NCBI RefSeq assembly: GCF_000003815.2
Contig: NC_049981.1
Coordinates: forward strand, 11,817,010 to 11,881,009
Direction of reading: 5' to 3'
Source of the DNA: Branchiostoma floridae
Taxonomy: Eukaryota > Chordata > Leptocardii > Amphioxiformes > Branchiostomatidae
Length of the DNA stretch: 64,000 bases
Of the stretch, positions 39,101-51,100 are shown piece after piece. The position numbers and the translations under genes were made by a program. The notes below the pieces were generated by a model. It saw only the letters and a program-made list of their open reading frames with translations, was not told the DNA's origin and searched no databases. The first letter of the stretch is position 1, and each line of letters begins with the position of its first letter.

Positions 39101-42100
39101 AAGCGAAGTGTGAAGACTGGCCGACTGCTGCCTACCCCTGCGTCAGGGAACCCAGCAGCAGTATAATCTAACCATGGATAGTGAGTGAGTGATTATATGC
39201 CCCTAAGAACTGATACAATATAAAGCCTTCTGAATAGTCTAAAATGCGAGAGCCTTAGGCGGGCTTCGCTCCCCCTGGCAGGAACACTGCTATATACGGG
39301 ATCATGAGGCCCCGCTTATGAATATTAATTAGCTTTTGGCCTCCTCTTCGCTGATTGGCTAGGTCTTTGATTCAATTAACTCTCCGGCTGACGCGCACAG
39401 GTGTGGCTCTGTGCGGGGTCACGGAAGGTCACGTCAGGAGGCCAAAAGAAAACAAATTTCCCCTCAGAAAAGTGCCAAAATTAATCATTTTAAAGTTGTT
39501 TATGTCAAAAATTTTACTTGAATCTTGTTACCAAGTATCTAATGCCTATCTATACCAAATTTCAGGTCATTTAATTGTAATACCAGGGTACAGGAGCCAA
39601 AAGTGTCCTTTTTTGGTCAAAAATTGGCCAAAAATTGCAAAAATAAGCATTTTGTTGCACTGTACACCAAAAGTGTTATTGAATTTATATGAAGGGATTA
39701 TCAAGGCACATCGGTGTCAAATTTCAGCTCATTCGGTTGCAATACCAAGGTACAGGAGCCAAAAGTGTCCTTTTTGGTCAAAAATTGGTCAAAAAATCGC
39801 AAAAATAAGCATTTTGTTGTACTGTACACCAAAAGTGTTATTGAATTTATATGGGGGCATTATCAAGGCACATCTCTGTCAAATTTCAGCTCATTTGGTT
39901 GTAATACCAGGGTACAGGGGCCAAAAGTGTCCTTTTTTGGTCAAAAATTGGTAAAAAAATCGCAAAAATAAGCATTTTGTTGTACTGTACACCAAAAGTG
40001 TTATCGAATTTATATGGGGGCATTATCAAGGCACATCTCTGTCAAATTTCAGCTCATTTGGTTGTAATACCAGGGTACAGGGGCCAAAATATACAGTTTT
40101 GGTCTAAAATTGACCAAAAAATCTCAATAAAATCATTTTAGAGGCAGATATGAAAAAACTGAGAAAAATCATCAAGGTATTGGCCCATTCTACCCCTGTG
40201 CCAAATTTCAGGTCATTCGGTCCAGGAACGGCGGAGATGAATCACTTTGAAGATTTGACAGGAGAAAGAAGAAAGAAAGAAACATTACGAATACAATATA
40301 TTTCACCATACTATGTATGGCTGAAATATAACAATATTTTTACTCCCGACCGTACCTACGGTACGCGGAGTAAAAATAATTAACTTCAATGTCAAATGCA
40401 CATGTTCGTAAATCTAAGACATGGCAAAGGACCTAATTTGTAAAAGAAAAATTATAGATCTATATGTTACGAAACCTGGCATGTCATAGAAAAAGGATAG
40501 AACGTCAGTCAAAAGGCAGGAACCAACCAAATTGCTCCACTGTAAAAGAGGCGTTGGTAACTGTGAGGTTTCCGAATGATCCTGAAGACACAGCATTTTG
40601 TAAAGTATCGGCCAGGTCGTCCAGGTTGTTGGAAGATGTAGCAATGATCAGCTCGGCGACAACACTACCTTGCCTGTAAGCAGAAGAGGGAAAATGCAAT
40701 ACTCGTCTTTGGTGACATTGGTGTTTCTTGATAATGGTATCACTTTGTAAAAGAGATACAATGCCTGTGTATAATATTTACCAAATGAATGCTAAGTTGT
40801 AATTATTAAATATTATCATATAACCAGGCGCCGCGGACCCGAATCAGAAAACCCCGTTCCATGTCGGTTATGACGACCTAACACAAAGATTCCGGCCAGC
40901 CCGGTTTGTATTGCTCCTTCTGGTTGGTCAGTCCGGTGTCGATGCAAATCGGAAAGTTAGGGATATGTAGGCATTGGCCAAAAAAAAAAGAGTCAAACAT
41001 ATGTCGGAACATTGAGAATAAGTACAGACTGCAAGGGGGGGTGGCTCTTTCTGTTAAACGGAAAGCTGGACTATATATTCTATAGAACATAGTACAGCGT
41101 AAAAGAGCGCGCCGCTTCCGGGTCCGCTCAGTTGTGCTCGGGACGCCGTGAGAGACGGACGCACGGCAAATGCGCTCCCGCAAGTCCGTTATCACACTCT
41201 TTGATTGATATATGTCACCCACCATACACTTTGAGCGACTATCTTATGGTGAAATCATTATGATCAGTGCTAAATAAAGGACTAATTTCTCCATGTCATA
41301 CATGCACCTGGTATCATAGTAGACTATATGGAGTAGATAACTATACACGATATACATTGAGTATGACATACAAGGATGAAATCTGAAAAATATCAGACGG
41401 GCACTTTCTCCAAAGACTGTTTCACTGTTAGGAGCAACCTGACAAATGCCCAGCGGCAGACCACGGAGACCCGGAAAGGCGAAAGTCAGCGCATCGGTAA
41501 GTTTCTTTGTTTGTTTAGTAAGCCGTGTTTGTAATCAAAGGTACCCTAGGTTTGACAGTATAGCATAAGTTGTGAATATTAGTTGATATAGGTAAAGTAA
41601 CTGCTTAGCTTTTAATTAAAAAAAAATAGGTCTAGCTAACTAAAACGCTATGACTGCAGTGTGTGGATATGATAGATCACATGGGGTGAAGGTGCAAGGG
41701 TCACAGTGCACGTCCTTGCAACAGCTGACGGCAATTTCGTAGGGCAACCTATGCATGCTGGTAGAGAAGTCCACGGCACTTCAATTCTCAGGCTCTGCAT
41801 TAGGTCGAAAGAACACATCATAGTAACAATCAACCGATTTCACTCAAAGTTAGGCGACTTCACAACGTACTCGGATTTTTCTGCCAAATAGTTGTGTCTG
41901 TGAACGGGGTAGCGATTATCAACGTTGCTGACTTTCGGATTGCGTGTATCATCGATGATTGAGGTAATTCTAAGCTAAATTGCTATAAAAGCGTGGATGG
42001 TGGCTGTATTTACATCAGAGTGAATTGTAGTTGCTGTTTAGTGTCCCTAAACTGTTAACTTCAAGACTACAGTCGAACTGAACGGGCTATGATCTAACTT

Positions 42101-45100
42101 TATATGATTATATGTATGACACGTAGCTATCGTGCAACACTTCTTACCCGCATTTGATCTCCTCAGACCCAGAGGTAACGTTATAAAGATGATAGTACAT
42201 TTTTTGTCCATGGAAGTAACATACATGCATGCGAGAATTGTAGTGTATGAGACATGGAAATCAATACATAGAAAATACAAACACTAGCAAAATACCGATC
42301 AATGCTAGGAAAAAAAGAAACTTATGCCCATAGTGAAAACATTATGCCCATAGTGAAAACATGATTATGCCCATAGTGAAAACATTATGCCCATAGTGAA
42401 AACTTATGCCTATAATGAAAACCTATGCCCATAGTGAAAACTCAATTATTTGAACACACATGTCAACAGGGAGCTATAATTGTTCCACTACTGCAAGTGC
42501 AAAGACACTTTACAAATGAATATTCATGTACACTCTGGAGATATGACATATGATGACAGAAGTTAAAACTTGCAATAACTTGTTCAAATTCCAATAACAA
42601 ATGTAAAAAAAAAACCTATGTCATATATAATGTACAGCAATAATTGTCTAAATAAAGATTATCTCAGTCAACTTTGCTGTTAGGAAATTTCTCATACTTG
42701 TATACTGAGTAAAAATAGAGGCACTTGAACAAGCTAACTTCTCCAAAAAGGTAACTGTTTTGTACAATTGCTTTCAACTATCAAGTTTACTGGTATCATT
42801 ATGGCAAGGATGGACGATGAATTTGACTATAAACAAGCACCATTCATACCTAACTTGATAATGAAAATTGCAGACATGGACAGTGAGTTGATCAACCGCT
42901 CAAAACTTCTACCTCTTTATAGAGAGTGAAGAAATAGAGGGCTGAAAAATATTTGTGGTGACTTGTGCCTTCAACTGTGTTTACTGGAGTATTTGTTGTG
43001 TTCATGTATTTATCTAGAAACATGCTGTTGATATCTTTTCTTCAGACAATATGTCATTAGTGAAACAAAGTCACAGAAGCATTTTACTTGCAAATAATGT
43101 TACCAGTGCAACATACAGTTGTGTATTTATTACATATCCTGGCATATGATGTTGTTGATAACTTCAGACAGTATATCATTGTTTTATCATTATGATTCCA
43201 GAGAGAAAGGGAGAGAAAGTAGCCGAAGAATTTTACTCACAGAACCAGTCTCACTGTGATTTTTTTCTCCACACAGAACACAAGTATTCTGAGTGTCACA
43301 GAAACCTATTGCTGACAAGTCCATCAGAACATTCTGGGGAAAAGAACAATTACATCTTCAATCAAGTTGCCTAGACCACCTCCTTGCTTGCAAAGCCTTC
43401 TCTCAGGGACAGTACTGTGTTTAACACACCATTTTATATCGAATTATGGACAGTAACAATCAAGGAAAATATAGTCATCAGGACCAGCAGCCAGATGTGT
43501 TGAAGCCTGTTGGATATGCATGATAGTATGTAGTTGTCCACTCCTTACAATCTGAACATAATGTACAAAATGAGCCATGTTTGGGTCTTTAAGGTGCAGT
43601 GTATCATATCATATTTTCTTCAGGATGAAGTCAAAATGGTTTTGCACTTGTAACATTAGGGGACATTACATGTTGTAATGAGTTTGTTAGTTGATGTTGC
43701 AATGTACTGAAAGTAAAACAAGATCAATGTCAATTGCTCTCAGAACATTTTGTTGTATTTTTGATGTTGAAATGTGTATTCTGTCAATCTAGCAACTTGA
43801 AATGTTTAAGTTTTGATTAAATGGTTGTCAGTTGGGAATGCTTTCCTATTTTATCATGTACAATGATAATAAAATACTCAACTTTAGAGACGCATTGCCA
43901 TCTTTGTGTCACAAAATAGGCATTAGATACCAGCATTGTGATGAAAACCCTATTAGTTTGTCAAAACTGTTCAAAAAGCAACTGTTCATCAAGTTGCTTA
44001 CATCGTAAATCACCTTACCAATCATAGCTGGTATAAATGTCTTTCCTCAGGTATGCCCTTCGGCCCACTCCTTCCCGGTTTTGTTGTTGTGTGTCCATTT
44101 AGGTGTCATATATCGGGCCAAGTGTGCGACATAACCGGGGGATTACGTTACCAATGCTGCATGTGGCGGATCTCGATAGCAAAATACACTGTAGTTGACT
44201 TCAGCAGCATTAGGGTACGTTATATTGATTTTATATTGATTTTATGTGAGCTCAGATTTATGTGAAATTAGTCGACAAATAGTCCCAACTTTCTGCTTTG
44301 TTCCCGATACACTGGAGTCAGCGCTCCGTGTGAAGCTGTTTTCTTACCGTAACAAATTCGAATTACTGTTCACCTCCCCTCCCCAAAACCATTACTCTAC
44401 TCGTGAAATCGACATTTTCTTCTCATGGATAGGATTTAGAATCCGGTGAAGAAATATGAAATGACCAGGGTACACCATACACACAGTGTCCTTGTTCCTT
44501 ATTGTGTCTATGACGCCGAGTTCTCTGTTACTGCCCGACGTCCCTTTCATGACCTTGCCACTGTTGAGTGAGAGTCACTACTGAACATGTTTGGGATTTC
44601 ATGTTGGACCAAAAAAAATATCAACACTTGTATTTTCTAAACTAAGGGGCAAGTCTTTCGTTCAACAAGTCTGAAGCAAGTTACGTACACCCAAGGATAA
44701 GATTGTGTGATCGGCAACAAACGATAGTTTGTTATCTTGTCATGTGATATAACGTTAGTTGTAAATACGTATGCGGGAGGGAGTTCGGCTTGTACACAGT
44801 GAAATGTACTGTATGTAACGCTACGGACTGTATGTAACTGAAGGGCACGAGTCAGAAATTTATATTCTTAGTTACTGCAACTCTGAGTCACGTACTTACG
44901 TACGCTAGTGATGTATTGGACCGCACTCACACTGCTACAGTTGTACGGGTTGACTACAGGTACATGTTACTGGTCAGTAATGGACGTGAGTAGGCGTAAA
45001 CCGCTGCGGTACAAGTAACTACAGTTGCAGTGTTGTGTGTTTTCATTGTGTCGCCAATTTGTAACCTAAAACGCCTGACATTGGCGGCGGCTTGTTTTAC

Positions 45101-48100
45101 CGCGGGAGCATATCACTTGTACGTCTGCCCACCAAGACGGTCAGTGTCAAAATGAGAGGTTACCCTTCTGGCAGGAAGGTTTAGGATATATATAGTATTC
45201 TGAGCCGCGGCCGTTGGCGCGGCGTTCCACCCGCAGAAGTTTGGAAGGGTTCCGCCTTCTATAGCGAACTTTTCCGTTTAAAAATGATAGTGAGTTTTGT
45301 TGTTCTAGAAAGCCAAATATACTGCAATGTTTCGAATAATTTCTATGGAAACTTTGGTTTCATGATGCAATCTGTAATCTACTTACAAATGTGTGCACCA
45401 AAGAACAGATGTGAAATTCGAGAAAAAAAGCACACGTATAGTACTAAGGGATCTATGCGTGATACCCGAGTTTGCAAGTTTGGGTAGGCTATATGATAAA
45501 AACGTTAGTGACCCGCCTGTTCCTCGGTGTGTATGCTGTCATAACGCCTGGGACATTGCTATAACCACCAAATAAAACCACCGAGTGAGCGAAGCGACAC
45601 CATATACACCTCGGGGCGGGTCATTAACCCTTGATTATCATCATCATAGTCATCGTCGTTGTCGTTGTCGTTGTAGTCATTACATCTATGAAGTTCATGA
45701 TTTGTTTTCTATACAATGGAAATGTTGCCAATATTGTACTATTAAATTCTAGCTTTCTGTACCTACCTTAATGACATCACTGACACGCCAAGCAGGTCAT
45801 CACCGAGATTCCTAAAAGCTTGTCTTGCCTAAAATGGACGAGAGTTTTGATAAAAAGATATATAGTAAGGGAACTATTTGAGAAAAAATCAATTCTCTGT
45901 TTATAATAATCCGTTACCAATAGTATTTTAACTCAAATAAGCATTGAAAGAAAACACACTGCAGAATGTTGTGACTCACATTTTCCTTGATCTCAGCTTT
46001 AAGTTCTTTGAACTCTTGAGAGCTGTGATTCAGGTACGCTCGAAACCATGGCCGATTGAGTGCTATTTCACTACGCAGTACTTTTCTCACGACACCTAGG
46101 CTGTCTACGGAAATGGAAGATTTAAAAGAATGATCGTATGTATGAAAGACAGTCAAACATGTGGTGGTGACAACGTTCTGTGTATCTGGCCACATAAAGC
46201 CCTCCATACTGCTTTGAGCATTAAATAGTTAAGGTACTTGACGATATTACCAATCTTGTTCTAAGGAACGTTGGCATAAACTTACTTTTTTAAGATACAA
46301 TCAAAGGAGTCGAATAGAGATTGTATATGTATGCAAGGTTTGGCATAGCGTACGTATTCTAATGTATTCAATATGATTATAAAGATCGGACGGGTTATAT
46401 ATACGTACCTTTAAGAGCTTGAACTAAGTCCCTGACAAAGTCTTGTCTATTCTGTCTGTCCAGGTCAGCCGTTGGTGCAGTTGTTGGGGAAACTGAAAAC
46501 GCAAAGTACGCAGATTGTACATACAGGGCACGTACTATATACTGACTATGATTTAGTAAAAGATCATTCAATTCAATTAAATGAAAATAATTAAAAGTCG
46601 TGGCTGTCTTTTTTACCGGTGCTTCTTTGCGATGTTGCTGCGGTTGATGCTGTTTGTTGACTTGTACTTGCTGCGCGTGAAACCGTTGTGTTAGGTTGTT
46701 GAGTTGTAGTTTCTGCGGTTGAAACAGTTGTGTTAGGTTGTTGAGTTGTATCTGCTGCGGTTGAAACTGTTGTGTTTGGTTGTTGAGTTGTAGTTTCTGC
46801 GGTTGAAACTGTTGTGTTAAGTTGTTGAGTTGTAGTTGCTGCGGTTGTAACAGTTGTGTTAGGTTGTTGAGTTGTAGTTGCTGCGGTTGAAACAGTTGTG
46901 TTAGGTTGTTGAGTTGTAGTTGCTGCGATTGAAACAGTTGTGTTAAGTCGTTGAGTTGTAGTTTCTGCGGTTGAAACTGTTGTGTTAGGTTGTTGAGTTG
47001 TAGTCGCTGAGATTGAAACTGTTGTGTTAGGTTGTTGAGTTGTAGTTTCTGCGGTTAAAACCGTTGTGTTAGGTTGTTGACTTGTAGCTGCTGCGGTTGA
47101 AACAGTTGTGCTAGGTTGTTGAGTTGTAGTTTCTGCGGTTGAAACAGTTGTGTTAAGTCGTTCAGTTGTAGTTGCTGTGGTTGAAACTGTTGTGTTAGGT
47201 TGTTCAGTTGTGGTTGCTGCGGTTGAAACTGTTGTGTTAGGTTGTTGAGTTGTAGTTTCTGCGGTTGAAACAGTTGTGTTAAGTTGTTGAGTTGTAGTTT
47301 CTGCGGTTGAAACTGTTGTGTTAGCTATAGGTTGTTGCGTTGTAGTTTCTGCGGTTGAAACAATTGTGTTAGGTCGTTCAGTTCCAGTTGGTGCGGTTGA
47401 AACTGTTGTGTTAGGTTGTTGAGTTGTAACCGCTGCGGTTGAAACAGTTGTGTTAGGTTGTTGAGTTGTAGTTGCTGCGGTTGAAACTGTTGTGTTAGCT
47501 ATAGGTTGTTGAGTTATAGTTTCTGCGGTTGAAACAATTGTGTTAGGTCGTTCAGTTGCAGTTGGTGCGGTTGAAACTGTTGTGTTAGGTTGTTGAGTTG
47601 TAATTGCTGTAACCGATGCTGTTGTGTTATTTTTTTGAGTTGTAATTACTGCGGTTGAAACCGTTGTGTTAAGTTGTTGAGTTGTACCTGCAGCGGTTGA
47701 AATCGTTGTGTTGGGTTGTTGAGTTGTAGTTTCTGCGGTTGAAACTGTTGTGTTAGGTTGTTGAGTTGTAGTTGCTGCGGTTGAAACAGTTGTGTTAGGT
47801 TGTTTAGTTGTAGCCGCCGCTGTTAAAACTGTTGTGTTAGGTTGTTGAGTGGTACCTGCTGCGGTTGAAACTGTTTTGTTTGGTTGTTGAGTTGTAGTTG
47901 CTGCGGTTGAAACTGATGTGTTAGGTTGTTGAGCTGTAGTTGCTGCGGTCGATGCTGGTAAGGGAAAGAAAGATTTTTCTATATATTCAAATACTATGTA
48001 CATGTAGTTGTACGAGCGGTCCTCGTCGACTCGACGGACGAACAACACATGTATATAGTGAAAAGTTTAAACTTTGTTCCAACACAAAGGAAGAAACTCA

Positions 48101-51100
48101 CCATAAATTTTCGGCTGAATACTCCGACCTTCATCAGATGAATGATTCGCTGCACTAATCCGGAAGTCGTCGGATGACGTCAGGTAGCAGCGAATCATAA
48201 ATGGCGGGAAGGCGAAACCTGCCACCATCACGGTTCAATGAGGGTTGATGTGCCCTAATGTAGATAGCCTCCTTGACGCCCCTCACAAACCAATCCCGTT
48301 CAGAGTCCAAGATACGAACTTGGTCCAAAGACACGGAGTGGCCCGGAGATTCGACGTGTGTATGCTGAGACACTTCTGAAGATGTTGATGTTTTACCACA
48401 TTCGGTGTACGGGACAGAACCTTAGAGGTCCGTGTACTGNNNNNNNNNNNNNNNNNNNNNNNNNNNNNNNNNNNNNNNNNNNNNNNNNNNNNNNNNNNNN
48501 NNNNNNNNNNNNNNNNNNNNNNNNNNNNNNNNNNNNNNNNNNNNNNNNNNNNNNNNNNNNNNNNNNNNNNNNNNNNNNNNNNNNNNNNNNNNNNNNNNNN
48601 NNNNNNNNNNNNNNNNNNNNNNNNNNNNNNNNNNNNNNNNNNNNNNNNNNNNNNNNNNNNNNNNNNNNNNNNNNNNNNNNNNNNNNNNNNNNNNNNNNNN
48701 NNNNNNNNNNNNNNNNNNNNNNNNNNNNNNNNNNNNNNNNNNNNNNNNNNNNNNNNNNNNNNNNNNNNNNNNNNNNNNNNNNNNNNNNNNNNNNNNNNNN
48801 NNNNNNNNNNNNNNNNNNNNNNNNNNNNNNNNNNNNNNNNNNNNNNNNNNNNNNNNNNNNNNNNNNNNNNNNNNNNNNNNNNNNNNNNNNNNNNNNNNNN
48901 NNNNNNNNNNNNNNNNNNNNNNNNNNNNNNNNNNNNNNNNNNNNNNNNNNNNNNNNNNNNNNNNNNNNNNNNNNNNNNNNNNNNNNNNNNNNNNNNNNNN
49001 NNNNNNNNNNNNNNNNNNNNNNNNNNNNNNNNNNNNNNNNNNNNNNNNNNNNNNNNNNNNNNNNNNNNNNNNNNNNNNNNNNNTCTCTGGACCAGTTCGT
49101 ATCTTGGACTCTGAACAGGATTGGTTTGTGAGGGGCGTCAAGGAGGCTATCTACATTAGGGCACATCAACCCTCATTGAACCGTGATGGTGGCAGGTTTC
49201 GCCTTCCCGCCATTTATGATTCGCTGCCACCTGACGTCATCCGACGACTTCCGGATTAGTGCAGCGAATCATTCATCTGATGAAGGTCGGAGTATTCGGC
49301 CGAAAATTTATGGTGAGTTTCTTCCTTTGTGTTGGAACAAAGTTTAAACTTTTCACTATGGAATTTACCAACACAGATGAGCTTTCATTCGGATAACACA
49401 TGTACATGTCACTCGATATATTGCTAATGATGTACAGTTGACTTTTAATGTGCTGTTGAGATGTAGTGGCCTTGGTCAGTGCATTTGTGTTGTTTATCTG
49501 GAGTTGTGTTGGTGAATGGTCCAGACGAAATCGTGTTGGGTTGTTGGGCCGTAGCCGTGCGTACATTTACGGATGAATCTGAATAATATGGTAACAACAG
49601 TCGAACAAAATTTGCCTTTTCTGTTAGGATAAATCTAGAAATATGAAGTGTGTTCTTACCTGCTGTTGTTAATGATTGCAGTGTGGTGTTTGGTGCTGTC
49701 GATACGGAGGGAGTCGTCGTTTGAATCGTAGAACACACACTTGCAGTGGCTAAAAATATGCAAAATACCATAAATATCATTTATGCAATAGTGTATTCTG
49801 GAACAAATATTTGTCACGTTAACCAATAATCTTTCCTAGGCCTAGCTCTTTGCCAAATCACCAAAATCCATGCGCATATCTCATCTTTACGATTACGAAC
49901 TGTAACCTTGTCAGGGTATATGCGAAAAAATGACACCGGTTATAAGATAACCGTTAAAGATGCTAATTGAAGTGTTCTGAGCCGAGTTCTGTAACGAGGC
50001 TGTGAATGTGAATACAGATTAGGGTATATTAACCATTGAAAAATTGATACTCACGAGGCGCTGGTGTTGGAGGCACTGAAATACAGATAAGAAAATCACA
50101 TTATACAAAAATAGTCAATAGAGTACCGAAAACATACAGAAAGGTCACGTCAATGAAGCTTTATTTTTTGTATATACATGCATATACCGAAGTTCAGGCT
50201 TTATCATTGCTTCTGTTGAATAGGCACAAACAAGGCACGAACAAGTAAAACGCCCTTTGAATACGTACGCCGTTCACATATGAACCTGTTTCTCGTCGTG
50301 CAGTCTTGGATGACCCAGTCAAAGTTGTTGGACTCTCCGAGGGCGACGCACAGGTTTGGTCTCTGTGGACTGGCGGTGTTCTGGCCATCAGCCCACGTGT
50401 CGAAATTTGTTAGGGTCGTTTGATCATTGAATGTCCATTCATCATTGCTGTAAAATAGCCAAAGGCGTGTTAGCATGTGTCCAACACATGTCAAAACATA
50501 TATCTGCATACAGGACAATGTAGCAGTTCAAGTGGTACAAAAATGCTCTTGGATTGTTTTCAGACTGATGAGATGCCAATGTTACGTACGAGTTTCCCCT
50601 CGTCAGGCAAGTTCAACTTTAGCCGCCTTCAGAACTAGAAGGTCGACGTCATACCTGATATTCACTTTCACTGAAAGGTATTTTTTATCGGGACTCGTGT
50701 TATCTTATTGTTATCAAACATGAGATATACCAAAAATTACTGTGAGGATTGGGTTTGTGTTTCAGCTGATTGATTTGCACGCTACATATACAGTCCGTAT
50801 GTAGTGCATATGTCAGATACTATATACAAATTTTAGATACAAGTTGATCTAGCCAAACTACATGTAAACGTACGTGTAAGCCAGCCCTATCCAGACGTCG
50901 CTCCCGGAAATCTGGTTCCTCTGGATCAGACGAACCAGCAGGGCGTGAATGTCGGAGTCCTTATCCAGAACAGCATCCGCGCCGTAGTCGGTACAGGTCG
51001 TCCTCACGTAGGTGTTAAATTGTTCGTCGGAGGGAGGAATCAGGTAGCATTTACCGTTATACAGAGCACTGACCACCGTGTTGTCATCCTCGTAACAGGC

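Larger units (their letters stand above)
30289..40378. mobile_element. ~10.1-kb composite transposon block inside an intron
   Basis: In copy A the intron 1649-1846 is about 200 bases. In copy B the same sequence is interrupted after GAAGAAGAAAAA (30288) and resumes at AATTAACTT (40379). The block begins CTAGAAAGGCCGGTATTTGC; this start recurs at about 32145 and 33228, so several related elements are nested or tandem. ATTTTTACTCCGC at 30329 and its complement at 40365-40377 look like terminal inverted repeats. It holds two arrays of ~161-base repeats and a nested LINE. No transposase ORF was recognised. Confidence 0.68.
40825..45620. mobile_element. ~4.8-kb insertion in SEA1 copy B intron
   Basis: Copy A reads continuously from 'attattgaatattatcatta' into 'tcatcatcgccgtcg' near 2140-2165. 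Copy B breaks after 'aaatattatcata' (about 40822) and resumes at 'gattatcatcatcatagtc' (about 45624). The right end shares CCACCGAGTGAGCG, CACCATATACACC and CGGGGCGGGTCATTAAC with the MITE at 27185-27370. The inside is mostly unique-looking AT-rich sequence with GC-rich islands at 41090-41180 and 44890-45240. No transposase found. Confidence 0.55.
48056..49360. mobile_element. Inverted pair of Penelope-like element 3' ends around an assembly gap
   Basis: 48056-48335 and 49092-49360 are near-exact reverse complements (outer ends TAGTGAAAAGTTTAAACTTT and its complement). Each carries the C-terminal part of a GIY-YIG-type ORF facing outward, followed by a hammerhead-like motif. Penelope-like elements often occur as inverted partial copies. 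A collapsed or chimeric assembly is also possible because 644 N bases lie in the middle. Confidence 0.7.

Noticed and set aside
42321-42440. CRISPR-like repeat array
   Set aside because: Repeats are directly adjacent without unique spacers, in a clearly eukaryotic locus; it is a minisatellite.
43192-43374. Plus-strand 60-codon frame in the inserted block
   Set aside because: Random-looking composition, no splice borders; not enough to call a gene.
48358-49259. Open frames spanning the N gap
   Set aside because: They exist only because N codons cannot be stops; no protein evidence crosses the gap.
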